A DNA stretch of 64,000 nucleotides, taken from positions 2,530,788 through 2,594,787 of the forward strand of contig CM018690.1 of NCBI GenBank assembly GCA_009363875.1, in the 5' to 3' direction. The notes beneath the pieces were generated by a model, which was not told where the DNA came from, ran no database searches, and was given only the letters and a program-made list of their open reading frames with translations. The stretch's first letter is position 1. Every line of letters starts with the position of its first letter. The translations under genes and the position numbers were made by a program. Positions 53,717 to 64,000 of the stretch are shown here, piece after piece. Source of the DNA: Mikania micrantha (taxonomy: Eukaryota; Streptophyta; Magnoliopsida; Asterales; Asteraceae).

Positions 53717-56605
53717 ATGGAGGATCTAGCACTCATGGCTAACCAAAACCATCGCATTCAGACTCTCTTGTTGACAGAGAATGGGACAGGGAACTCAAAC
53801 AAAGCTCCTAAGTTGTTGAATTTAGATGATTACCCTCACTGGAAATATAGATTTGAGATCCACATCAATGGGGTGGATACAAATCTGTGGATGATGATTG
53901 AAGGAGGTTATCTGAGGCCTCTGAATGAAGATGGAACTCCTATGCTAGTCACACGGATGACTGAGCCTCAGAGGAAGCTGTATGATTATGAGAAGAAAGC
54001 CTATGCTATTTTGTCACAGTCCATTGCCACTGATATCTTCCATCAGTTTAGACAGTTTACTTCGGCTAAGCTACTGTGGGATGCACTGCAACAAAGATAT
54101 GAGGGTAATGATGCTTTGAAGAGTATCAAGTCAAAGGCACTGAGAAAGGAATTCAATAGCTTCATGTATGTGGGAAATGAGTCACTGGATGAGCTTATTG
54201 CCAGGTTTTATCATCTGTTGAGTGAGTTGTTCAATCATGAGGTCAAAACTACAACTCAAGAGAAGATTCAGTGTTTAGCAGATGCTTTGCCTCCAAAGTG
54301 GGAGTCCTTCTTGATGGTACTCAAGCAAAATCAGATGATGGCTCATATGGACATAAATGATTTCATTCAGAACCTAAAAGAGCAGGAGATAGAGAACAAA
54401 TGGAAGGCCAAGAGGGTTGTGCAAGTTCAAGATCCTTCTCTATACTACTCCAGTCCCACTGTTGATAAATCCATAACTCATGCTCCTCTGAAGACTGCTT
54501 TTGTTTCTAAAACATCTGAAGCTCCATCTACAGCTCAGATGCATTTCAGTCAATCTTCTTCATCAAGTTCACAACAAGAGTATCATCAGCCTACCGCAAG
54601 TCTAAAAACAGAGAACTTTGACAAGGTCACAGTAGAGATTGCAAAAGAGCATATGGGTCTTCTGTCAACATTGGTTAGCTCATATGATGGATTAGTTGCT
54701 GGTCAGATTGGCAATCCATATTTGACCAATGATGATTACTCTCAGATTGATCCTGATGACATGGAGAGAATTGACATTATATGGGCATTGGCTAGTGCAG
54801 TTAGAAGAGCAAAGGAGTTTGTAAAAAGGACTGGGAAGGATATCAATCTAAACAAGAAGTCCAAGTTTGGATTTGATATGGCATCTGTCACATGCTACAA
54901 TTGTGGAGAGAAGGGTCATTTTGCCAGACAGTGCAAGCAGCCGAAGAAAGCTGGCAACAAGAATCCATTTCAGTATCAGAAATCCTCTACTGCCAATCCA
55001 GAAAGGAGATTAGTTCCCATTGATTCTTCTTTTCAAGCTGGATCTTCATCTTCTGCAAGCAAAGCTTTGATGGTTCAACAGGATGAAGGGGTGAACTGGG
55101 ATTTCAGATTCAATGCTGATAAAGAAGAACAAGATAAAGCATGTGTTGCTGAGATTCAACAGGTTGAAGATCAAAGTGAAGAAAGCATTCGGGTAGACTC
55201 AATGGTGAATGATGATAAAGTCTCAAGTTCAGAATCAGATAGCATGACAGATTCAGATACTCAAGATTCTGATGCTGAAGCTGATGACTCCTCTACTCAA
55301 TTTGCCTTGATGGTAAACTCTTCTGCTTCTTCAGAGTCAGAGCAGGTATACACTGACTGTTCATCTTCACATTCAGAGTGTTTTAATTGTGTTGATCTTA
55401 GAAGTAAGGTCCTTGCTTATCAGACACATAACAGTGTTTTGATGAACGATCTCGACTTATGCATTGAGGCTAACAAAGTTTTAAAATCTAATGAAAAAGA
55501 TTTTCAAGCTAAAATTGATCTTTTAAATAGAAAATTGCATGAGGCCGAGATCGCAGTGCTGAATAAGCAAGATGCTATCACTTCTTATCTCAATACCATC
55601 AATGAGATCAAGAAGAAGTTAGCAATAGTCGAGTGTGACTATGAGACCTTAGGACAAAAGCTCAAGAGCTATGAAAGCTCATCTTATATCATTGAGCACA
55701 TGATCAGTAGGGGTACTGATCAGGGGAAGGAAAAGGTTAACTATCAAAATTGTCCTCCACCAATCTTCAATGCATTTGTCAATACACCAAATGACAAAGA
55801 TGTAAAGGATTTTCAAGTTACTACTCCGTTAGTAATTGATCCAGTTGGTCTGAGTACAAATCAGAGTTCATCAAAGACTGCTGGATCTCGGGTGGATGGA
55901 GTTGTTGAAGATTGGGTCTCAGATTCCGAGGATGAATCAGAGTATAGTACTCCTCGGAATCAAACCCCTGTTGTCATGAAAGGTGACCCAATCTGCAACT
56001 CAAAGATTTACAAAGAATTGTGCTTTGTTAAAGCTTCACAAGAGTCTGAAGCTAAGAATGTTACCAAATCAGCTTTTGTTGGTAACAAAGGGACAAAGGG
56101 TTTGGGTTTTAAGCCAGATTGTCAGAAAACAAATGTTTTTAAATCAAATAGAAAACCATTTTCTGATTTAAAACATTTTCATAAAAAAGGTGACAAAGTC
56201 TGTTTTGAATGTGGTGAGTCTGGGCACATTGTGAGATTTTGCCCTCATTTGATCAGGCCAAAGGTTGTTTCTTTCAGAAAATTAAATTCTGTTTTACCAA
56301 AACCAGTAAAATCTGTACCTAAGCCTGTTCAACCAGTTCAGATTAACACTTCAGACAAGGGTAAAGGAAAACTGGAAACTTTGTATGTTCCAAGTGTGCC
56401 TAAAGTTAACCAAGCTAAATCATCATCCATTTATCTGAAAACCTCTTTTGATAAAACTGCAATTTGGAAAGTTAAATCATCTGAGAATTTTGTTCCAAAA
56501 ATTTCAGATAAACCTCTTCCTAAAGGAAAATGGATCGATGTTTGGATCCGAGACTCTATGGGTCAACCCAAGACTGTAAAGGCTTGGGTTCCCAAAGTAA
56601 ACTGA
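53717..56605 (+). CDS. Element G Gag (long SIRE-type)
   Basis: 962 aa, start ATG 53717 (MEDLALMANQNHRIQ). Structural protein of the virus-like particle. N-terminal capsid-like region with LDDYPHWKYRFEIHI, AKLLWDALQQRYEG and LADALPPKWESFL, the pattern of copia Gag. Two CCHC zinc knuckles: CYNCGEKGHFARQC (about residue 395) and CFECGESGHIVRFC (about 833). Between them is a Ser/Asp-rich stretch, then a helix-rich segment (about 580-670) that may form coiled coils. Much longer than Gag of most copia elements, as in SIRE. Open to the TGA at 56603-56605. Pol follows in another frame after a GT...AG-bounded 28-nt gap. Confidence 0.9.
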   Translation: MEDLALMANQNHRIQTLLLTENGTGNSNKAPKLLNLDDYPHWKYRFEIHINGVDTNLWMMIEGGYLRPLNEDGTPMLVTRMTEPQRKLYDYEKKAYAILSQSIATDIFHQFRQFTSAKLLWDALQQRYEGNDALKSIKSKALRKEFNSFMYVGNESLDELIARFYHLLSELFNHEVKTTTQEKIQCLADALPPKWESFLMVLKQNQMMAHMDINDFIQNLKEQEIENKWKAKRVVQVQDPSLYYSSPTVDKSITHAPLKTAFVSKTSEAPSTAQMHFSQSSSSSSQQEYHQPTASLKTENFDKVTVEIAKEHMGLLSTLVSSYDGLVAGQIGNPYLTNDDYSQIDPDDMERIDIIWALASAVRRAKEFVKRTGKDINLNKKSKFGFDMASVTCYNCGEKGHFARQCKQPKKAGNKNPFQYQKSSTANPERRLVPIDSSFQAGSSSSASKALMVQQDEGVNWDFRFNADKEEQDKACVAEIQQVEDQSEESIRVDSMVNDDKVSSSESDSMTDSDTQDSDAEADDSSTQFALMVNSSASSESEQVYTDCSSSHSECFNCVDLRSKVLAYQTHNSVLMNDLDLCIEANKVLKSNEKDFQAKIDLLNRKLHEAEIAVLNKQDAITSYLNTINEIKKKLAIVECDYETLGQKLKSYESSSYIIEHMISRGTDQGKEKVNYQNCPPPIFNAFVNTPNDKDVKDFQVTTPLVIDPVGLSTNQSSSKTAGSRVDGVVEDWVSDSEDESEYSTPRNQTPVVMKGDPICNSKIYKELCFVKASQESEAKNVTKSAFVGNKGTKGLGFKPDCQKTNVFKSNRKPFSDLKHFHKKGDKVCFECGESGHIVRFCPHLIRPKVVSFRKLNSVLPKPVKSVPKPVQPVQINTSDKGKGKLETLYVPSVPKVNQAKSSSIYLKTSFDKTAIWKVKSSENFVPKISDKPLPKGKWIDVWIRDSMGQPKTVKAWVPKVN

Positions 56606-56624
56606 TTATCTCTTTATTGTGCAG
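56597..56624 (+). promoter_or_regulatory. Gag-Pol junction, 28-nt GT...AG segment
   Basis: GTAAAC, a branch-like CTGAT, a pyrimidine stretch (TTATCTCTTTATTG) and TGCAG. It contains the gag stop codon. Its length (27+1) equals the shift between the gag and pol frames. Too short for a normal plant intron; it may instead mark frameshifting, or the acceptor of a longer intron. Confidence 0.35.
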
Positions 56625-59600
56625 GTTGCCCCGAAAGCTGGAGATAACAGCACTTGGATCGTTGATAGTGGGGCTTCCAGACACATGACTGGTGATATTT
56701 CTCTGCTCACCAATGTGAATTCAGTTCGAGGTGGATATGTTGCCTTTGCTGGAGACAAAGGTGGTTTTATTACAGGAGAGGGAATTCTGACAAATGGACA
56801 GGTTTCATTCGATAATGTCAGATACGTTAAACAGCTGGAAAACAACCTCCTGTCAGTTTCTCAGATTTGTGACAAAGAGTACAAGGTCTTATTTGATGAT
56901 TCAAAATGTTACATTCTCAAGCAAGGTGTTAAGATACCTGAAGATTGGATTTTGATGTCTGCTCCGAGGAAGCAAGATTTGTACGTTCTCAATATGGCCA
57001 CAGCTTCAACTACATCCTCCACAGCTTCATGTTTTATGACAAAGGCAACTGAGAAAGATTCAATCCTTTGGCATAAGAGGATGGGCCATTTGAGTTTACG
57101 TAAGATGAATCATTTGGTACACAATAGTCTGGTTAAGGGAGTTAGCTTGAAGAATTTTAAGCTGTCTGATATCTGTGTCTCGTGCAAGAAGGGAAAGCAA
57201 TCTAAGCAGTCTCATAAACTGAAAAAGTATCATTCAATCAATGTTCCTCTTGAGCTTCTCCATATGGATTTGTTTGGTCCAGTGAATTGGAAGAGTATAG
57301 CTGGAGATCAATACTGTCTTGTTATCACTGATGAATACTCCAGATACTCTTGGGTCTTCTTTTTGAAGGAGAAATCAGAAACGTTTGATTGCATTCAAGT
57401 TCTGGTTACCAAACTTGAGTCACTTTATAAGCTCAAGATTCGTCAGTTTAGAACTAATAATGGAACGAAGTTCAAAAACCACAACATGGAGAATTTTTGT
57501 AATGCAAGAGGCATTGTGCAACAATTTAGTGCTCCATACGTTCCACAAATGAATGGTGTTGCTGAACGCAAGAACAGGACATTGATTGAGGCTGCTAGAA
57601 CCACGCTTGCTGATTCTTCTCTGCCGGTTCAATTCTGGAATGAAGCTGTAGCTAATGCGTGTTATACATTGAACCGGGTACTTATTGTGAAGAGACATGG
57701 GAAGACTTGTTTTGAACTGCTCCATAACAGAAAGCCAAATCTTAAGTATCTAGAACCATTTGGTGCTCCATGCACTATGCTTAAGAAACATGAGCAGGGC
57801 AAGTTCAATGAAAAGGTGGAAGAAGGGTACTTTCTTGGATACAGCACTCCAAATAAACGAGTTTACAACATTGCAACTCATAATGTGGAGGAGTGGTACC
57901 ATGTGGATGTTCAGAAATACACAATGCCCCCACCTGGAAAAGGGCCAGATTGGATGTTTGATTATTCCAGTCTTTTTGATTCATTCAATATGCCCCCCAT
58001 GTATTCAGATGAAGATGTTGCTGTTCAGATGCTCTATGATGTACAGAATGCACCCGATGAAACTTCTCAACCTACATCTGCATATGGTCCCTCTACACAG
58101 ATAAATGATGACAGCTCAGACACAGATGACAATCCTCCAGCTGCTCCTGAACCGGTTGTTGATAACCTTGTACCTGGTCTTGAGGATTTGAATCTGAATA
58201 ACTTAGATCCTAAGGTTGAGGTTCCCGCTCATCCTGTTGGAAGAATCAATCGTATTCATCCTCAAGACAACATTATTGGGAGTCCTTTAGATGGAGTGAA
58301 GACTCGAAGTCAGATCTCTTCAGGTGGTCTTGCGGACATTCTTGATTTTGCAGATGTAAGCTTTTGTGCTCATTCCTGTTTTATCTCTCAAGTTGAACCG
58401 CGTACTGTCACTGAAGCCCTCAAGGAAGAATCATGGTTTGATGCCATGCAAGAGGAACTTTTGCAGTTCAAAAAGTTAGGGGTCTGGAAATTAGTTGATA
58501 GACCCAAAGGTGCAAAAGTCATTGGCACTAGATGGGTTCTTCGTTGTAAAAAGGATGATCACGGGATAATTGTGAGAAACAAGGCTCGTCTGGTGGTTCA
58601 AGGATTCAGACAGATAGAAGGATTGGATTATAATGAGGTGTTTGCTCCAGTTGCTCGACTAGAAGCCATTCGTATCTTCCTGGCTTATGCATCCTTTAAA
58701 AAATTCAAGGTCTATCAAATGGATGTAAAGAGCGCGTTCCTTCACGGGGTTATCAGTGAAACAGTGTATGTCAATCAACCTCCCGGGTTTGAGGATCCAT
58801 TGCATCGTGATAAAGTCTACAAGCTAGACAAAGCTTTGTATGGATTGCATCAAGCTCCGAGAGCGTGGTACGAGACACTTTCCACTCACCTTCTGAACAA
58901 CGGGTTCAGAAGAGGTGTTATTGACTGCACATTATTCATCCGTGAGAAGGACAGTGATTTACTCTTGGTACAAGTGTATGTGGATGACATAATCTTTGGA
59001 TCCACAAATGATAATCTGTGCAAGGAATTCGAGAAGGTTATGAAAGAAAAATTTGAAATGAGTTCGATGGGAGAGATGAAGTTCTTCTTGGGTTTGCAGG
59101 TGGATCAGTCTGAGGCAAGAATTTTTATTCATCAAACCAAATATGTGGGTGACATTCTGAGCCGGTTCAGTATGTCTGATGCGAAGCCTGCTGGTACCCC
59201 ACTGGCTGTTAATCACGGGATTACTCCAGATGAAAAGGGGGAGTTAATTGATGCCACTCTGTACCGAGGAATGATCGGATCTCTCATGTATCTTACTGCT
59301 TCTCGGCCAGATATCATGTTCGCCACTTGCTTGTGTGCACGCTATCAATCCAAACCAAGAGTATCTCACCTTATTGCTGTCAAAAGGATTATGCGTTATC
59401 TGAAGGGTACACCGGAACTTGGCTTATGGTACCCTAATGATGATAACTTTGAGCTTACTGCCTACAGTGATTCAGATTATGGCGGATGAAAAAGAGATTT
59501 CAAGTCAACATCTGCAGGATGTCAGTTCTTTGTAAACCGATTGGTCACCTGGCAGTGCAAGAAGCAGACGTCGGTGTCTACTTCAACCTGTGAAGCTGAA

Positions 59601-59951
59601 TATATTGCTGCTGCTAGTTGCTGTTCACAAATCATCTGGATTCAACAGCAACTCAGGGACTATGGGTTACATCTTTCTAACACTCATATTTATGTTGATA
59701 ATACTGCCGCCATTGCTGTCACTAAAAATCCAGTTCAGCACTCCAAAACCAAACACATTGACATAAAATATCACTTCATACGTGATTGTTTTGAAAAGAA
59801 ATTAATCGATGTTGTGAAAATTCACACCGATCACCAGAAAGCCGATCTTTTTACAAAAGCATTTGATAAACCCAGATTTTTATATCTGTTATCGGCTAAT
59901 GGTGTTTTTCAAAAGGATGAAGTTCAATCCTCATCTGAGTCTAACAAATGA
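56625..59951 (+). pseudogene. Element G Pol: protease, integrase, RT, RNase H, with stop and active-site change
   Basis: No ATG opens this frame, so Pol depends on a Gag-Pol fusion. Protease DSGASRHMTG near the start. Integrase: zinc region (HKRMGHLS, CVSCKKGK), first Asp in LHMDLFGPV; the second is in FRTNNGTKF, where copia elements usually have (S/T)DNGTEF, so the catalytic Asp is Asn here; Glu in NGVAERKNRT. RT: RWVLRCKKDDHG, FAPVARLEAIR, YGLHQAPRAWY, catalytic YVDDIIFGST. RNase H: YSDSDYGG, then TGA at 59487 where relatives usually have Cys, then STCEAEYIAAASCC and TKHIDIKYHFIR to TGA at 59949-59951. One stop and one catalytic change make this copy likely inactive. The integrase-before-RT order is diagnostic of Ty1/copia. 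Confidence 0.9.
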
Positions 59952-60070
59952 TCATCATTTTTACTTAGATAGTCTTTGCTTTGTTCATTTTACTTCAGTA
60001 TTTTCATTTTTATTGTATAGTTCTTTTTCATTATCAAAAACTCAAAAAGATTTTCTATTTTTAGGTTTTT

Positions 60071-60079
60071 AGGGGGAGA
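60071..60079 (+). other. Polypurine-tract-like AGGGGGAGA after pol of G
   Basis: About 120 bp after the pol stop. In a simple copia element the LTR would follow directly; here it does not, so this may be an internal PPT. Next come three copies of a 26-bp GAAAAACC-AACAATAG repeat (60093-60175). Confidence 0.5.
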
Positions 60080-60450
60080 TATTATGATACTTGAAAAACC
60101 AAAAACAATAGAAAATTTGAAAAACCAGAAACAATAGAAAATTTGAAAAACCAAAAACAATAGAAAAATTAAAAATTGAGATAGTCTTGTTTAATAAAGT
60201 AGTACATTGATTTTATCATGTCATAGAAGTAGAAATGAATGTATGAACTAAAATCACAAAAGAATTGTGATGGGATGTACTGATAGGCTGACTATACAAA
60301 ATGAATAAACAACTTGTGATAACTTAGAAAGTTTGATATGTGGGATCCATTTTATTAAATCATTTGAGTGAGAAACGGTTTTTGACTTAAATCAAGCATA
60401 CACCTGTCATCATGGAATCAAATGAGGTTTCATTCAAAGAAAAATAAAGG

Positions 60451-60570
60451 CAAGCTGGTATTAAGCTTGAGGAAAATCAAAACAAGCTGGTATTAAGCTT
60501 GGTGAAAAACTAAAAACAAGCTGGTATTAAGCTTGAAGAAAACCTAATGCAAGCTGGTATTAAGCTTGAG
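60451..60570 (+). repeat. Four CAAGCT...AGCTTG hairpin repeats
   Basis: CAAGCTGGTATTAAGCTTG at 60451, 60483, 60517 and 60550 (32-34 bp apart). Each has a 6-bp perfect stem CAAGCT/AGCTTG with loop GGTATTA; the linkers differ. The rest of 60580-61190 is AT-rich spacer in which I see nothing else. Confidence 0.85.
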
Positions 60571-61193
60571 AAAAACTTAAACAAATAAAGTTCGATTCCA
60601 TACATGTGCCATATTGCTGGGACGGACCTAGCTGAAGCCATCCATTTGGATAGAACAAGAAAAATACAAAAAGATAATAAATGTTTGAATCTTATTGAAT
60701 TCATGATGACTGGTTTTAAGATATGCTGAAATGAGTTTTGAACTGATTTTGATCTTTATTGATGAAATGATTTGGGGAACTCAATCAGAAAATATGAGTG
60801 ATCATATAGTTTGTTTAGGAGTTATGTATTGTTCAGTTTAAGTTTGGACAAATATATCAGTAATCGTATCATAATGAAATTGTGTTTGAAATGAAGCGTT
60901 CATTGAAGGCAATATGATATGATTAGAGATATGTGTTATGTTATTAATGGACTTCTCACAAAAATATGTGTTTATTTGTTTTTAATTATAGTTTGTACAG
61001 TTGTAGTGGTTGTTTCAGAAAAATACAAAAAGATTTTCTATTTTCAATATTGTTTTAGATGATCATTTGTAGATTCAGATGTCTGTCATATCTGAATCCT
61101 GAACTAACCAGACATATCTTCATAAATTGTTAAAGGTTTGTTGCTCAAAATGTCAAATGTTGAAATAGTTGAGGTTTGGAGGTTTTCATCTCT

Positions 61194-61520
61194 CATTCGT
61201 CCGAATGAGAGGTAGAATGAACTCATTCGGCCGAATGAACCCATTCTGCGAATGAGTCATTCGACCGAATCAATCATACAATGTGTTTTTCATTCGACGA
61301 ATGAAAGATGTCGAATGCCTCATTCGACATTCTCATTCAGCGAATGAGTATTGTCGAATGTCCTATTCGCTACATTCATTCGGCGAATGAGACTGAATGT
61401 CAGGTGACCTTTCGCCTAGCTCATTCGGCGAATGAGAAGGGACGATATAACAGTCCTTCGGCCGAATGAAAGTCATTCGACCAAAATACTCTTTCGCGAC
61501 TTCAGAGAGAACCCATTCGG
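61194..61520. repeat. CATTCGGCGAATG array upstream of the third ORF of G
   Basis: About 20 CATTCG/CGAATG words, many as full palindromes, like the cluster upstream of the LTR TATA box. A weak TATA-like GATATAAC lies at about 61443. Confidence 0.75.
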
Positions 61521-61605
61521 CGATTGACACATAGTTTCTGTTCACTTGATTTCCTTTGATTCTTGTTAACCCTGCTTCTGATAATCTTTTTCTACTTCAT
61601 CTCAG

Positions 61606-62133
61606 GTATATGAGGATCGATTTACAAGACTTTCCAACCGTAAAATCGTGAAAACCAGATCAAATTTTTGGGATTTAGGGTTTTAATATTCGCTGTGTAA
61701 ATAGACCATAGAAATGGACTTGAAACTATCTTAATCAAGTATTAAATGTCTTATTCGGTCGTTTCTGAATGCTAATAAACAAGTTTTTTAAGCTGATTCG
61801 TGATTTTTGAAAAGGGGATTTTGAATTCAAAATAGGCGCCGAATGTCGTCATTCGGCGAATGAATCATTCGGCGAATGAAGTTCATTCGGCGAATGGCTC
61901 ATTCGGCGAATGGCTCATTAGGCGAATGACCAGCCTTGTCTATATCTCATTCGGCGAATGAGAGTCATTCGACGAATGAACCTCATTCGACGAATGACTC
62001 ATTCGATCACATGACTCATTCGGCGAATCACTGCCATTCGGCACATCAGTTAATCTGTCAATCTGATTTCCTGTTGATTTCAGTTTCTTGTTGAATGTCT
62101 TGTACTAACATGTTTATTTCTTCTGTTGTGCAG
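61606..62133 (+). promoter_or_regulatory. Putative leader intron before the third ORF of G
   Basis: Donor ATCTCAG|GTATATG and acceptor TTTCTTCTGTTGTGCAG, 528 nt, ending one base before the ATG at 62135. A second CATTCG array (61838-62045) lies inside. Inferred from splice-site form only. Confidence 0.45.
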
Positions 62134-62134
62134 C

Positions 62135-64000
62135 ATGGCAGGTTACAAGTCAGTTCCTAAGCACAACATTTGTGCTCATCTAGATTTGACCACTCCGAAC
62201 GCGAAGCACTACTCAGACATCATTACTTTTCTGAGGCGTTCGAGGATATTCACTGCCATATCTACTGTCCATGTGCCTTATCATTCGCATCAGCAGGATT
62301 TCTGGTCATCTGCTGACATTGACTGCGAGGCCGAGCCTACAGTCATAAGGGGCAAAGTTCAAGGGCATGATATAGTGGTTTCTGTTGAACACATCTGGAG
62401 AATTTGTGGATTTCAAGACTCTCCAGATCAGCCATCATTACTTGATTGATTTCTAGTTCGTGGATGTTTTCTTCGATGCAAGTATGAGGGTGACATTGGA
62501 GCTGGTATTCTCAACAAGGCATTTATGTCTCCACAGTTCAAGTATTTAGCTCATGTCTTGGTGCATTGTCTCGGATCGAGGCGAGGAGGATTCGACGACA
62601 TGCGTGAGACCATTCAGTGTGCATTTGCTGCTCTTGTGCTCAACAAGCCGTTCAACTTTTCAGAGATGATATTCATTCACATGAAGGAGAACATGGTTCT
62701 AAAGGGGGACAAGAAGTTTCTTATGTACCCGAGATTTCTGCAGCAGATCGTAGATGCTCAAGTTCCAGATCTTCCCAAGATCAATGCTGATGTTATTCGG
62801 TTAGAGCACATGAATGACACTACTCTTAACAGAGTTCTGTCATACAGAGGGAAGGAGAGGAAGCCAGTCACCAGATCTTTATTCGGTCACCTCTCTCGAC
62901 CTGATTATAGAGCTCCAGCTGGTCGTAGATGGAGGCATGCTAACTCTGATTCAGATGTCGAAGACATAGTTGTACTGGCTGGTGGAGACGATAGTGATGG
63001 AGCTGATGGTGGTGATGGGGCAGGCCCTAGTGGTGCTGGAGCTGGTGAGAGCACAGTGATAGTGAGCACTGCTGCTGTAGTGAGTTCTGGTGTGGTGGAG
63101 ATGATTTCTGGATACATGACCACTGCTGCTTCTGTGAGCATGGTTGATGTTAGTGGTATAGTTACTGGTGGTGATGCTGGTTTGTCTACAGCACAGGAAG
63201 AGGACATTGATATTGATTCTTTGATGGACTTAGACTTCCTGGCTACTACTACCACTACTGTTACTGCTGCTACCTCTGTTGATGCTACATCTCCTCATGT
63301 TTCTGAAAGTGATGATGAGTCAGAGGACTCTGGTGATGATGAGGGTGTAGTTGGAGAAGATGAAGAAGAGAGTACTGACTCTGATGATTTTATAGAGGAG
63401 GGATATGAGAAGGTGATGGTGGAAGGTAAGATGATAGTCAGGAAGAGGAAGAGGACAGAAGATGAAAGGGAGGAGATTACTGATCCATCGTTTATACCAG
63501 AGTTTGATATCTCTCTTCCACCTAGGTCCTCTGTTCCTGTTTCAGCAGCTGTGATTGCTACTGCCTCTCAGCCCACATCCTCTAGAGCTGGAAGGGGAAA
63601 GAGATCTAGGTTCTCTTTCCAAAGGAGGTCAGAACTGACTACAGCTGCTACATCTACTGTTACATCAGTAGCAGCTGTGTCAGTTTCTTCACTGACACGG
63701 TCAAGGGCTATTCCTGCTCAGACTACTATTGCCCCTCTGACCACTCCTTTTATTCGTGAGCCAGTTTATGTTGCTGCTTCTTCTGGCCCATCTACATCAC
63801 GAGCTGATATGTTTATACCTACTGTGTCAGTTGTAGATCAGCTTAGCACACTGAACAGTATGGTTCTCAGGCTGATGGAGAAGAATATAGAGCAAGAGTC
63901 TAAGATTGCTCAGCTCACCCAACGGATCAACGATCAGGATGCCTTGTTGCTGCAGGCAGCTGATCAACGAGCTGATCTTAGAGCTCGGTCTGCTCAACAA
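62135..64000 (+). pseudogene. Element G third ORF (env-like position), one stop codon, runs off the window
   Basis: From ATG 62135 (MAGYKSVPKHNICAHLDLT) to the window end in one frame, 622 codons, broken only by TGA at 62447-62449 (SLLD, stop, FLVRGCF). N-terminal about 250 residues look globular (HYSDIITFLRRSRIFTAIS, HQQDFWSSADID, HVLVHCLGSRRGG); this resembles, from memory, the extra ORF of Asteraceae SIRE elements. Then a Ser/Thr/Ala-rich and acidic stretch, a basic RKRKR (possible nuclear signal) and a C-terminal heptad-like helix (LMEKNIEQESKIAQLTQRI). No signal peptide or membrane segment is visible, so env-like refers to position only. Function unknown. The TGA may be a mutation of CGA or a suppressible stop. 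Confidence 0.7.

Larger units (their letters stand above)
52550..64000 (+). mobile_element. Element G: SIRE-like Ty1/copia retrotransposon (3' end outside window)
   Basis: 5' LTR 52550-53174, PBS-like site, gag 53717-56605, pol 56625-59951 (order protease, integrase, RT, RNase H), a 2.2-kb spacer and a third ORF from 62135 running off the window. The very long Gag with two zinc knuckles and an ORF after pol point to the SIRE/Maximus lineage. No 3' LTR in the window. Confidence 0.88.

Noticed and set aside
56597..56624. Ordinary spliceosomal intron of 28 nt
   Set aside because: Far shorter than known plant introns; kept only as a junction signal of unknown mechanism.
62905..63255. Minus-strand 116-codon frame
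   Set aside because: Shadow of the low-complexity Ser/Thr/Ala-rich part of the third ORF of G.
62135..64000. Host gene encoding an acidic Ser-rich protein
   Set aside because: Lies after pol within the same copia element, with the element's own palindrome arrays; no sign of an element end before it.

Overview
This window is plant nuclear DNA made almost entirely of nested transposable elements. I found no host gene, tRNA gene, rRNA gene or CRISPR array. The evidence for a plant is Ty3/gypsy chromovirus and SIRE-type Ty1/copia retrotransposons primed by initiator-Met tRNA, plus a BED-finger hAT transposon. The style of the Gag and extra-ORF proteins suggests a eudicot, perhaps Asteraceae; that is recall, not proof.

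Left half (1-35703). Element C, a minus-strand gypsy remnant (29417-35703), was hit by element A, a plus-strand gypsy of the same family with LTRs of about 4 kb. A's 5' LTR is cut by the window edge (1-688) and its 3' LTR ends at 29416. A was then hit four times: by a copia LTR, now solo (2867-3329, TSD GGGAG); by an intact hAT transposon (5331-9294, TSD CATTCGAG); by intact gypsy element B (9760-20126, TSD AGAAC); and by gypsy element E (21737 to about 26808, minus strand, truncated). B is the only complete retrotransposon: its two 2029-bp LTRs differ at one base by eye, gag-pol is one open frame, and an extra ORF lies upstream of gag.

Right half (35779-64000). A 5S-rRNA-like segment (35779-35852) separates C from element D, a decayed minus-strand gypsy (35872-47958). 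D carries a 4344-bp solo LTR of the A family (38981-43324, TSD GTAGG). D is cut at 47958 by gypsy element F (plus strand, from 47959), which also has an extra coiled-coil ORF upstream of gag. F's gag is cut at about 52550 by element G, a SIRE-like copia with a long Gag, Pol in another frame, and a third ORF that runs off the right edge.

What stands out is regulatory structure rather than host genes. The gypsy LTRs share an intron-like segment whose donor is complementary to a conserved motif just before the acceptor. Almost every gypsy gag or accessory start codon has an AG one to four bases before it. B's leader has about six hairpins with compensatory changes. Several promoters have arrays of short CpG-rich palindromes. 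G's third ORF has its own promoter-like array and intron-like leader. These are readings by eye; no alignment, folding or database search was run.
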